From Exophiala sp. HKRS030 (taxonomy: Eukaryota; Ascomycota; Eurotiomycetes; Chaetothyriales; Herpotrichiellaceae), in assembly GCA_023897205.1 (NCBI GenBank), contig JAHWDD010000005.1:5146001-5210000 (forward strand): a stretch of DNA of 64,000 bases, in the 5' to 3' direction. Numbering within the stretch: position 1 is the first letter of the stretch; every line of letters begins with the position of its first letter. The notes under the pieces are model-generated. The model did no database searches. It saw only the letters and a list, made by a program, of their open reading frames with translations, and was not told the DNA's origin. A program made the translations under genes and the position numbers. Of the stretch, positions 22,312-33,350 are shown piece after piece.

Positions 22312-24179
22312 ATGCCAAAAATCAGGCCACACCTTATCACCGAAGCCGGCGAGGACTTCGCCTATGTTGGCGAACGCATACGCTCGCAAACAGAGCTGGA
22401 AAGCACGGCCGACATTCCCTTGACCTTAGATGAAGTCTCCTGCGACGGCACTCGAGGCAACCCCTACAAGTACTATAAGTACCACGTTAGGAAAACTGAC
22501 CAAGAGGTTGAGTGCGTATTTCTAGACTCACGTGTCAACATGGGAGCTATCATGAAAGAAACAAATCGCCGACCAAGATACATGTTCAGAGTGTTTTCGG
22601 AATTGAACGCAGGTTTGAACTCAGATGGCTTGTTCCAGAGCCAGGCAACGATGAATCGCACCTCAGTCCCATTTGGCGATCTCAGCTATGAGGCAATTGG
22701 TGAGTACCTTAAGAGCCATATGGAGTCCAAGTATTTCGATAGCCCCTTTATCTCCTTCTCCAGTTCATTCCTGTGGACATTACGCAAGGCATATCGAATG
22801 AGGGAAAAGGGGCAGGTGATGTCAAAATAGCGATCATCGACACCATGGATCTCACGCCACAAACACTAATCTTCTACGCTCATGCTTTGTTGGTTGCGTA
22901 CGACATTGAAGGCAAATTATTTATGAAGCAAATGGGCAAGGCCATGCTGCTTGCTTATGGTGAAATTAAGGCTCCTATGAATGTTGTCCTTCTTGACCAC
23001 CTCCTCAAAGCGGGTATCTCTGGGCTATTGCCGCATTTCAAGAAGCCAGATCAGGCATTCCAAGCTAGGCGGTGTAACGAGCAGATGACGAGTGCAATAC
23101 CATCCGGATAGAATCAGGGTGCCTGTGGCAGAGCTACGAGGGGAAAGTTCAAACCAAATACTATACCCCAGCAACTATGAGAAAGCGACTTACAGACTAT
23201 TCGCGTGCAGGGATACAGCATGAACTCGACGAAAGAAGATATCAGGCTCCGAAGGAGTATAAAGCCAAACAAATTGCCAGGCAACATCGCTATCGGGAAA
23301 AACGTAACCCCATGAGCAAGCAGGATATGGATGCCTTTTGGAGCTTTGTCCAGTCGAACTTTGCCCCAAAGTATCAATTTCCGATGCTGGTCACTCTTTT
23401 CTCGATGCGCCTAGATGAGTTTTATATGGATGACATAGCGGAGAGTATTGCTCTATATACTGGTAAGCACCACGCTCAGCTTGACAGCCTTCAATACCCA
23501 CCCCAATTTCCGGTGACTGATCAATATAGCAGGTCAAAATATCCTGCCACATATGTCCGACTACATTTGCATGACGAAGAAGTGGCGGAGCAAGAATGAG
23601 AACTACCACAATGAAGATCCATATCTGGCCAAAACTGCCATCGATGCAGAAGATATGGACTTGATTGAGCTACATGCCTTTGAACACCTCCTTCGTCGCT
23701 GTTGTGAAGCTCTACACATGCCCCTGCGGCTTTTCGACGAAGTAACACCACGATTCGTGCCAGACCTTGGAATCCAAACGTACTACGATCTTCCGGAGTT
23801 CTCCACGCATTCAGAAAACAGGTTCCAAGTTCGGCTTGTGATGGCTAGGGGACTTAAGAATTGTCTCTTGACCACTATCCATGCGGAAGCGGAAGCCGCA
23901 GCAGCGAAAAAACGCAAGGCTGAGCAGTCTCTAGAGAATCCAGTACACGTGGAGCAGAGAATCATGCAAAAACAACATAATATCCACAAGGCTGTTGTGA
24001 GTAGGGCACAAGTGGGCGGGCAGACAAAATTGACACAATTACTCGAGGAACATGGATTGGAATGGGAGAGACGAGAAGCGTGGAGTTTGGAGAAGATTTT
24101 GCCGCCACCAGAAGAGGCTACTACTAAATCGGCGGAATTGGATGATGAAGACGACAGTGATTTGAGCTGGATCAATTGA
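22312..24179 (+). CDS. DUF7587-like fungal protein (two one-base frameshifts, one intron)
   Basis: The restored protein is about 599 aa. Residues 85-230 (RPRYMFRVFSELNAGLN through SPFISFSSSFLWTLRKAY and DVKIAIIDTMDL) resemble the fungal domain of unknown function DUF7587, which has a similar FRV.....LN and SPFIS.TSS core; this match is from memory of the pattern and is moderate. The C-terminal half contains CLWQSYEGKVQTKYYTP, a basic helical region and an acidic end (DDEDDSDLSWIN). An intron at 23463-23532 (GTAAGC..CAG) joins ALYTG to QNILPHMSDYI. One frame break lies at G4 22809-22812 (REKG to AGDVKIAIID). The other lies near 23075-23080 and has no clear run. Function unknown. Confidence 0.7.
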
Positions 24180-26396
24180 CAAGATTCCAAAACAACAGAC
24201 CAAAGTTCTGGGGATATTGGACAGTGATGTGGCTCTGGACATCTGGGACATGCTGTTTAGCAGTAGCACCATATCAATCACGCATTCTACTTAGCTTCCT
24301 GTACCCTGATATTGGAGGTTTCGCAATGCAATAAGAGGCATTGCTCGCGATAGTCAAGAAAAGTTATGTCTTCCGCTGCTAACCACATACTATTCGCTAT
24401 GACCCTCCCAAAACCATAGGTTCTCTCCTCAAAGGCTTTAGATTCAGGTCGACGATGAATTGTTCCGTTGACGCGAATAGTTCTGTCGCGCCATTATTTA
24501 ATTGAACTAACTGCCCCGATCCTACTCCTGGCTTCTTTCATAAGCTGATTTCCTGTCTTCCTGCAGACGCAATAGCTCTTGACCTCTCTGTCGCTCATGC
24601 CGTACATGCCCGTACAGGCTCCCATCTGAAAGCAGTTCGCTCCCTCGCCAGCACGAGATCTCTCACCGCTCACCCAGAGAGCACTCCATCAATCAATCAA
24701 CGAAGGAGAGAAGACAAGTCCGAGGCATAAGAAGACGATCAGACTATCTGTGATAGCGAGCAACAGACCAGAGGATGTTCTGCACAAGACTTTGCCACCA
24801 TAGCCCGAGTCGGATCTACAGAATCACCGCTTCAACCATCCCAGATGATGAGTCGATACAGCCGTAATACCTCACACAGCTGTAACAAGGATGGCGAATT
24901 CAATATGATGCTATGGCATCACGCTAACGGTTGCTACAACGCCTTCTTTCACCGTCGCAGCCATATCAGCAGCTATTCGGAAACATCTTCATTGGTCTGT
25001 GAAACATGTTTCAAGCATCAGACGTGTCCGGAGTGACCGTTAAGCTTCCACCAGTGTTAACATAACAAGATTCTCTTGCATATCATGAGGACATAAATTG
25101 GGCAGAGCGTCATACGAATCACTATAAGCCAGATGCTAAGTCCAACTGTCACTTTGCGTATCGGCTTACCCTTTACAGAACTCATCGCCAAGAGAAAATT
25201 GCTGAGCGCGATCGTCCCAGTACTCAGCGCGAGCGAAGTGCTTCGATTTTCTGTAGATGTTGGCATTGCGACGGCCCTCGGAAGAGTTTTCCAGCCGAGT
25301 TGAACCAGTGTTGGGAGCCTTGATGCTGCGTTCGCTTACGAGCATAAACATGTGCCTATCATAGCATAAAAGGGTTGGGAAGATCTACATGTCCTCGAGG
25401 CCGGTGAGCTTCAATCAATGGGCCATCTGTACCACGGCGAGGTGAAGACCAAGTATGGCCGCTTTGTTTGATTCTAATTGCGATAGGGGTGAGGTTCCAA
25501 TAGCGGCCTCGTCAAAAAGGGCCGAAGGAACCGGAACCGGACCTAATGCCTAACTGAGATAGCGAGAGCGACAACCTGGGGTTTCAGCATATCTCAATTT
25601 GCCCTTAAGTTGGCCCCTCGACTCGCGGTTGTGCGCCTATCATTAACCAGTGGTCGCGAGAGCCGTGGAGGGCTGACGCTTGACTCCTACCTTCGAAGCC
25701 TCTTTAGTTCCCCTAACTTGAACTGGACAATATATGAGCGACCAGGCGCGATAGCGAATCTACCTATGCCGACTCGACAGACATGTTGCACAAACTACAT
25801 TATCAATAACCACTGATCAAGAATGATTCGTCATTATCAGCAGCAAGATGTTTTGGCGCCCGCCGAAGACGAAGAAGAGAGGATACATATCCTGGCGTAT
25901 TCCGCTCGACTAACTAGGATTGAAGCAAAGTAACATGCAATATACTACATCAACTCCCAGATGTACGCCCGCATTAGCCGGCAGGCATTTCAGGGATTTC
26001 ATACGGCCATGGGCGAGAGGACTCACCCCAGGTCTCCTGTGTGCGGACTCTGAAATGTCTTCGCGGTTCTCCATCACCTGCCCACAGCACGATCTTTGGG
26101 CCTCAAATTGCTTACCATCCCCTCGAGATCTGTTTACATACACTCATGAAGCCGCTTGTGATCACCAAGGTGATCATTACCCCCTGCGAGGCGTCCAGCA
26201 ACTTGCCTCAGCCGTCTTCAACGCTCGGGTTACTCTGGCACCCCTTCTGGTATATAAAGCAGTGTTGCCACGAGATGAGTGCCAGATCATTCCTGCTCTT
26301 TCTCTATCCTCTCTTCTGAAGCGTAAAGGTGTGTGTGCTGCGTGAAGATTGTCTGCCGTCCTTCAGTCACTTTAGGTTCCCTCATCGGTCAACATC
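24180..26396. other. 2.2-kb region without a recognisable gene
   Basis: Only short ORFs are seen. The longest (25920-26345 on the plus strand, 141 codons) has no motif and overlaps the putative promoter of the next small gene. Confidence 0.5.
26251..26258 (+). promoter_or_regulatory. TATA-box candidate TATATAAA
   Basis: A perfect TATATAAA lies 146 bp upstream of the ATG of the small spliced gene at 26397, a normal fungal spacing for TATA, transcription start and leader. Confidence 0.4.
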
Positions 26397-26733
26397 ATGG
26401 CATCCAAGTCAGGTACCTCAACCATCCCAGGTGAGAAGATCATTTTGTCCATTGTTGTTGTCCTCCTGTCGAGCACCTTGACGTGCCTGTCCCGTCGACG
26501 ACCTGCAACGCATGTTGGCTGATACCTTCCCCACAGTTTCACTCAATACTTCGCCCACGCGGCTCAGCCCAAGTATGGCACGATATCTTGCAACTCCCGC
26601 CCGCGATGACCCGTACGTTGCCGGCGTCGTCAATCGAGCCAAACTCAATCGCCTCTTTGCAGCTATGGATATGCAACAAAGTCAACTGTCCGGCCGCGTC
26701 CTTGGTCCTTGTGCTCCCACAGTATCGTTGTAG
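26397..26733 (+). CDS. possible small spliced gene, 76 aa, unknown function
   Basis: Exon 1 (26397-26430) starts with ATG in the context ACATCATGG and ends at a strong CAG/GTGAGA donor. The intron (26431-26536, 106 nt) ends in a textbook 3' site: GGCTGATAC branch-like sequence, CTTCCCCACAG acceptor. Exon 2 (26537-26733) continues in frame to TAG. The product begins MASKSGTSTIPVSLNTS and continues with RDDPYVAGVVNRAKLNRLF; no domain is recognised. A TATATAAA 146 bp upstream supports a real transcription unit. The second exon is also open upstream of the acceptor, so an alternative start inside the intron cannot be excluded. Confidence 0.4.
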
Positions 26734-28773
26734 GACACTCCCAGATGTCTCGCAAGTAAGTAGAGAATTTTCTGAGACATGTTCATGAATTATTGTGCCG
26801 ATTTTCGGTTCTCGCAGACTGTCTCTCTAGCTTGAGATATTTCATGTTCCGTGGGCCAAGAGTGCGGCTTGCGGTTGTTCAATGGTGGTTGAAGCGTGTC
26901 ATGCTCAACAATCCTGACTCCTGCCCAAGATTGACGCTTCCACAGGTCACGAGAATCAGCCCATGACTTCGAGACGGGTTATTGGTCATCGACAATTTTC
27001 ATATCTTCCAGAGTTCATCCTCGCCATCCTGAGCTCTGGAGATAGAGGGTTACGGCAGGGTTTGACATGATATTTTGGACGTCGGTTATGGGTAATGAAG
27101 CATGCTTGAGCAGGAGTAGGGAGGCTGACACCTGGGCAAGGCAACTGTGCGGGGTGGGTGCGCTTGCAGCCTCATTGGAGCTCGCTGCTCTCCTTACCCC
27201 GCGCCAAGCTTCTGAGATAATGTCTCACGTGACCGGATCATGGTGTTGCAAGAAATTTCGACCGGGCTGTCCGCGAAAATAGAATGTAATCAGCGTAGTC
27301 GTTCGAAGTCCAAAGAGCGGTAGAATAGGGATTCGTGATCTTTGCTTTCTTTCAAGATGTATTGAATGTTTCGTGGTTAAGGTAGGAAGTACGTACTTTC
27401 TGCCTGGCCTCGATTGTTTGAAACCCCAAATACCGAAAGCTATTAAAGTCCATCACATTTCGCCAACGAATGGGAGAAGGTAGCTGGATCGAGGTGGGGT
27501 AGTCTCATGCTTGGCAGGTGCTTACGTACTCACGGAGAAGGTACCACCGGCGATCGCTCCTGACTTTTATCCGTGCCTAAAGAAGTACCCTGCAGGCAAG
27601 TGGCATCGTGGCAACAGGCACCCCAGCCCCAGGCACCATGGCAGGTACAGTAGTAGGTGGCAGGCACTCACCTACTCCGTACTGTACGGTGGCAGGAAGA
27701 CAGGAAGAGTTTAGCGGCAAGGTCTTGGCATTTCCTTCACTGGGTCCTACACGTGACTAAGAGCCGTGTGCAATAAAACTCGACAATTGTCTCGCAACAC
27801 TTGTTTCCCGATCTTTACACTTTTCAAAAACAGATATGAACGCATTAATCAACCGCCATAGCCTCCAGTGATGCGCAAGGTTCTCACCTCGTGCACTCAC
27901 TGCGTCATGGGCTGGTAGGTCATATTGCGGTACTAGACCAATGTTCATCAAAGGCACTTTAAGGCTTTTCTTTCGAATCTCTTTTCGATGGATTTTGAAT
28001 TCTCTTCCGAGTCTTTGATTTTCATTGTGGATGAAAAGTCACCTGCGTGCCTTACATTTCTCCACCCTCATGCCATGAAAATAGATCCCGTGGCACAAGC
28101 GTCCGATTCTTCATGGCATGAGGATGATGTTTCTGCTCCTGGCATTTCTTCCATCACTTCTCGGTTTGGTCTCTGAACCTTGCACATACCGACCGCCTTG
28201 ATGCGCATTCAGTCTACGCGGCCCGCCGTTTTGAGTATCGTCACGGGCACTACCCGCCGCCCTCCTTCCCTTCCTACCTGAGGCTCCCACTAACCCGGTC
28301 GTTCCCTTCCTCATCGCTATCGATGTAATCTTATGAGGCTGGTAGCCTTGACATCTTTCTTTATCATGCTCCAGTTAGGCAGGCCCTCGAATAATTGCTT
28401 ACGCTTTGAATACCGCGTTACTGTAGAAGGTATTACTCCCACGTATAGTCCCGCGATGCCATGCAACGGTCATTGTATGAGTCTCAGTATAGGAGAGAGC
28501 CAAGAACATCGCCCAATGCTAAATGCTGAATGAGGACTCTCGGAACCCTTTCTTGGCCCAATAATCCAATGTTCCAGAATTTATTCTCCCTTCAGGATAG
28601 AGGGACCACCTTTCCCGCCAGTTTCTCTCAATTCCAGGATTGTCGAGGTTTACGACAGCGCGCTTAAGCAGAGCCAAGCATGTGATGCCACGAGTGTGCG
28701 GTTGATCAAGTCTTGCCCTCGAGGGGCTAGACTACTGGCCGACTCTATGGCTGTCTAGCGACTTGGTTACACA
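26734..28773. other. 2-kb region without a recognisable gene
   Basis: No ORF here looks coding. One exact TACTCCGTA word lies at 27673-27681 in a stretch rich in GGCAGG/GCAGGC words (27590-27700). Confidence 0.5.
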
Positions 28774-31700
28774 ATGAGGAAATTCATCAAGCAAATCGGG
28801 AAGCGGCGCTCCCGCTCCCGCGCTGAAGATGCGGAAGGGCGGACGGGTGGTCCAAGTGCTGTAATTCCGTCGCTACAACAGCTGCTCCACCTGGAATACT
28901 GAGTTTGTACCAGGAGCGAACATCCAGTGATAACCAGATACGCTTGCCTCCAGAGCTGCAAGTTCTGGCAGACGACCCTCTCCGCTATGGGCTCAGGAAA
29001 CTTCCTTTGCTACCAGAAGGACCCTTATCCGCCGTCGACTCTCATGAACCAAGCGTTGTTGCTGTTCACGGTCTCGGTGGTGATTTTTATAGGACATGGG
29101 CAACCAAGGATTCTCAGAAACAGATCTTGTTGCTTTCACAACTTCTTCCCAAAGAGTTGCCTGGAGCGCGTATATTTTCCTTTGGTGATGAATCTGCACC
29201 GACGTTCAGCCGCTCCGTGACAGGAATTAGCGACTCTGCACGAGCAGTCCTTTCCCACTTACCGTCTATCACGGAGCAGGTGGGCAAGAATCAAACTTAA
29301 CAAGCACCAATATTGACCAATCTACAGTGGCCAGACCAACCAATCATTTTCATCTGTCACAGCCTTGGAGGAATAATAGTGAAACAGGTACGATCCCTTG
29401 GTTGGAATCCTACTACGTTCGACGCTGATATATCTTGTCCCAGGCCATGAGCATGGCTCACGAATTTGATTACTACGAAAGCGTTTGGCGTGCTACCCGG
29501 TTGATCGTATTTATGGGTACGCCATACAGTGCGAGTCAGATTGCGGCGGCGCTGAGACCTCTCGCTACATTCGCTAATTTCTGGTTGGGTATTTCTGTAA
29601 GCTCGGCCTTTGCTGGCTCAATGAGGACCGACCTACTCCAGATCTTGTCGCGAGATCTCGCCAAATCTCGATGAGATCAATGAATCGTTCAAACAGCGTG
29701 CCAAAAACATGACAATCATATCGTGCTATGAAAGGGTAAATCCCCACGGTTCTTCTTCCTTGGTAAGATCATCAACCTGCCTAGGCGTTCGGATCATAAG
29801 CTAAAGTTTCCAGGTAGTTGAAAAACCTTCTGGCATTCTTGGACTACCGGATGAGATATCAATACCTATCCAAGCGGATGAAATGGCCATGTGTCGGTTC
29901 TCGTCACGGACTGACCCTGGTTACGAACTACTGTCTCAGGCTATAGTTCGAGCTGTGAAGCAGATTATGCCAAACACCTCGCAAAAGTGTACGTCGCATG
30001 CTCTAGGTAGTACAAAAGAAGTGGCTAAAGTCTCCACTTGAAGCTTTCACCGAATCAGAGAGCAAGTACAATACGGCGTTCGGTCCACGACCTGATGTTC
30101 CCATTGACGAGCCCTTGCAAGGAACTTGCGTCTGGTCGATTTCGACACGAGAATATCGCGAGTGGCGAGCCGAGCGTAGGCCAGCTATACTATGGTTGAC
30201 CGGTGACGCAGGTTGTGGGAAAACCATCCTCACCAACTTCCTTGTTCGAGAGCTGAGAGCCAGCATAACACCGAGCTTGGCAAAGGAAGAGCTAATTTGT
30301 TACTTCTTCTGCGCGAGGGACATTGAATCACAAAACGACGCACGGTCTCTTCTGAGAGCACTAATATTGCAAATCTTGTCGGTCAAGAAAGACGTGATCC
30401 GCCAGATCAAGAATGCATACGGCTTAATAAGGCATGAATATGAGTCGTCTTTTGAGACTCTCTGGCACATATTCGAAATGGCTGTGCGAATCACTTCGTG
30501 CAGCTGTCTTTACATTGTGATTGACGCCTTGGATGAATGTGAGGAGAAGTCACGATCATTACTTTTATCTAGGTTTGCCAATATGATTCGGTCTCGGACT
30601 CCAGATGGTGAGATTTGGCGAAAGGGAATCAAACTCATCCTAAGCGGGCAGCTGCTCATCAGTCGCGCTTGGAGAGTCGGGGACGGTACCCCGTCCCAAT
30701 TCTACATTGACATGGAGGGCCGTCGACAAGGGTTGGTTGAGGACCTCCAACTCTTCGTGGATTATAAGGTGGAAGATCTGGTTACAATGACATTTGCTCT
30801 AGAGAAATCGGCGACCAGTTGAAGCAGAAGCTTTATACGTTAGCCGAAAACTCCTTTCTTTGGTTGAGCGTCGTGCTGGACGACCTCAAACATGGGCTTA
30901 ACTATACCGATGCGGACGTGTAACGGGTGTTGACGTCCATTCCTGGCAACTTGAAGGACTCGTATACGAAGCACCTTCCACCAATATCGGAAACACAGTT
31001 GCCACGATTGAGGTGCTACTTGCAATCGTTGGTAGCATGTGCAAGACCACTAACATCATCTGAAATCGACATGTTCACAACCCTCTGTGATCGACAGTCG
31101 ACCGGGTGTATTTCTCCAATCGATGGAGCGTTGGTGCTAAATGACCTGCGTCGCGCTCTGGGACCACTGGTCAAGTTTCCAGAGGGAAAAGTTCAACTAA
31201 TACACTCCACGGTCAAGGGATATTTCTTAGCCCTCCATTCAGAGCCTGACCACCCACTTCATAGCACCCATGGTGTAGATCTCAATATAGCACATTTGCT
31301 CCTCGCAAAAGCTTGCATACAGAACCTTTTGCAACAAGCAGATAGCCCCAATCTTCTTGATGAGGAGAGATCTTCCTCCGACATGCCCCTGTCCAGTCCG
31401 AATTCTGTCAATCCTTCAGAAGGCGAGCCCGACCAGGACGCACTTTTTGCTGAATTGTTCAACATCGAGGATACCTTTCTGCGAGATGAAAACATCATCC
31501 AAGAGGACGTCCTATCACATCTTCGCATTCGCCGCTTGGGGTATGATTATGCAACATGGTACTGGGACCATCACTATGCTCAAGCGGAGTACCTTGCTGA
31601 TGCGTCTACACAACAAGATGTGATCAAGTTGCTATCCTGCGGGTCACCAAGACTCTCCAGATGGTACAAATATAAAGCCAACCATTCACTTGCGGCGATG

Positions 31701-32460
31701 CCTGATCATTCTATGATTAGTGCTCTGGTTCTTGCGGCACTGCTCGACTACCCGATAACCTTACGCAGGCTCTTAGCGAGCCATAACCTTGCTAATGGCA
31801 AAACTGACCTTCAATCTGGATCATATTGGGCTTCATCCCGCGTCCACCTTCATTCCATCAGGGTCTTACTCGAATACAAATCTCCTTTACTTGATGCAGG
31901 TCTCAATAGGTCAGCATTGGCAGTTGCTATTCAGGGTGGATTTACTGAAGTCGTGGTTACCTCTAGCCTGGGCCCTGGACCGACCAGGAAATCCAGATGC
32001 TGTTCGAATCCTGATTGAAAAGGGCAAAGCCGACGTCAACCAAAGTGACCAAACTTCGGGTCGCTCCATATTAGCATGGGCAGCAAGCGAGGGCATTTTT
32101 CAGATCGTCGAGTATCTTTTGGGTGTGCCGGACTTGGACAAAAATGCAACGGACAAAGATGGCCGATCACCATTGTCATATGCTGCAGCAAACGGTATGA
32201 TACAAGTTATCGAACTGCTTTTCCGCGACAGCGAGCTCAGAGTGGATTTGCAAGACTCGAAAGGGAGAACTGCGACGGACTGGGCAAGGATGAATCATCA
32301 TGATACAACTGTTTCTCTGTTATCTGAACATCGCTTGGAATACCACGGTGATTGCTTGGTACAAAACGTCAAATCTAAGGTCACATCAGCGCAGCGCAAT
32401 ATGATCCTGGAGACGTTAGGGCTGCATCACTCACTTGTTTTAAGTTCTGGCCCGTTCTAA
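28774..32460 (+). pseudogene. NLR-like gene: lipase-like / NACHT / ankyrin, with several lesions
   Basis: The order of parts is: a short basic N-terminus (MRKFIKQIGKRRSRSR); an alpha/beta-hydrolase segment with VVAVHGLGGDFYRTW and, after an intron at 29280-29327, IFICHSLGGIIVKQ (Ser codon 29361-29363); further introns at 29388-29443 and 29736-29813; a NACHT NTPase with Walker A GDAGCGKT (30202-30225) and Walker B LYIVIDALDEC (30508-30540); a helical region (31000-31700); and C-terminal ankyrin-type repeats (SILAWAASEG, SPLSYAAANG). Fungal proteins with this layout are NLR-like and are thought to act in heterokaryon incompatibility or self/non-self responses. The coding frame is damaged: shifts near 28840, 29660, 30000, 30790 and 31950, and an in-frame TAA at 30921-30923. 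Three of the shifts have the opposite sign to those in the core genes. It may be a genuine pseudogene, or sequence errors may add to real damage. Confidence 0.65.
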
Positions 32461-32834
32461 AATTCACTATCCTGAAGCGCGAAATCGGTTAGGCAGCAGG
32501 GCGTTGTGCATTTACCATGTAGATTGTGAAGGCACGGCGATGAGAAGAGTTGAAAGAGTCTGACCAGATATCACGTGAAACAAACATACTGTTTGAATTC
32601 TTCACCGTAGTGTCACGTTCTACATTTTACGTTGGAGTATCTTATGCATTGATCAACCAGTCGTCCCCGCATGAACAACACTTTTTTTCTTTGTGTCCGA
32701 ACTCGAACTCATATGTATACCCACGACGAATTTCCCCCGGGACTTTAATACCTTTTGTCAATTGAACGACACACTACGTCGCTTTTCTGTCACTCCCTTG
32801 ACACTCCCCTGCCAACACCCAACGCAAATCCACC
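32461..32834. other. intergenic, promoter of trm112
   Basis: A 374-bp stretch between the ankyrin gene end and the trm112 ATG, pyrimidine-rich near its end (CACTCCCCTGCC). Nothing else is seen. Confidence 0.5.
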
Positions 32835-33350
32835 ATGAAAATCCTAACAACAAACTTCCTAACCTGCGCGGTCAAAACGTGCAAGACATCCCCTCAATCG
32901 TACCCTCTCCATTTCCGGGATGCGACGCTTGAACGCACCGAACTCGACTTCAACCCCTTATTCATGCGCAACATCCTTCCGCGCGTCAACTGGGACGCAT
33001 TGAAGACGACCGCCGAAGAACTCGGGCTCAGCAAACTCGTCCCAGACACGAATCCCATCGACGTCAGCGATGGTGATGACACGCATGACCCAACAAGATC
33101 AAGTGAAGACGGGGCTGAGGGCGAGGGTATGGAGATCGAGGGCGATGACAGCAGCAACAACAACAACTCCACCACGGTCGTCGCCGAGCAGAAGAAAGAC
33201 CAAGTCGACGAGGAGGTTCTGAAGGGTCTACACGGCTTATTGCTCGAAACCAGCGTGAATGAAGGGAAGCTCGTGTGTGGGAATTGCGGGTTCGAGTATC
33301 CGATCAAAGACGGCGTGGGCAATTTCCTGCTACCTGCACATCTTGTATGA
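32835..33350 (+). CDS. trm112: Trm112 methyltransferase-activating zinc protein
   Basis: The product is 171 aa and intronless. It starts MKILTTNFLTCAVKTC and ends LVCGNCGFEYPIKDGVGNFLLPAHLV, both diagnostic of Trm112. The zinc ligands Cys11, Cys16, Cys148 and Cys151 are present. Trm112 is the obligate partner that stabilises and activates several methyltransferases (in yeast Trm9, Trm11, Mtq2 and Bud23), linking tRNA modification, release-factor methylation and ribosome biogenesis. The central helical segment FMRNILPRVNWDALK is conserved. The protein is longer than the 135-aa yeast one because of an acidic, Ser/Asn-rich insertion at about residues 76-120 (including DDSSNNNNS). The ATG at 32835 is fixed by the conserved N-terminus. 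Confidence 0.95.
   Translation: MKILTTNFLTCAVKTCKTSPQSYPLHFRDATLERTELDFNPLFMRNILPRVNWDALKTTAEELGLSKLVPDTNPIDVSDGDDTHDPTRSSEDGAEGEGMEIEGDDSSNNNNSTTVVAEQKKDQVDEEVLKGLHGLLLETSVNEGKLVCGNCGFEYPIKDGVGNFLLPAHLV

Noticed and set aside
25920..26345. 141-codon plus-strand ORF
   Set aside because: It has no domain and overlaps the TATA box and leader of the better-supported small gene; treated as chance.
29989..30006. GTACGT..CTCTAG as an intron in the NACHT gene
   Set aside because: It would be only 18 nt, too short to splice, and being a multiple of three it would not repair the frame.
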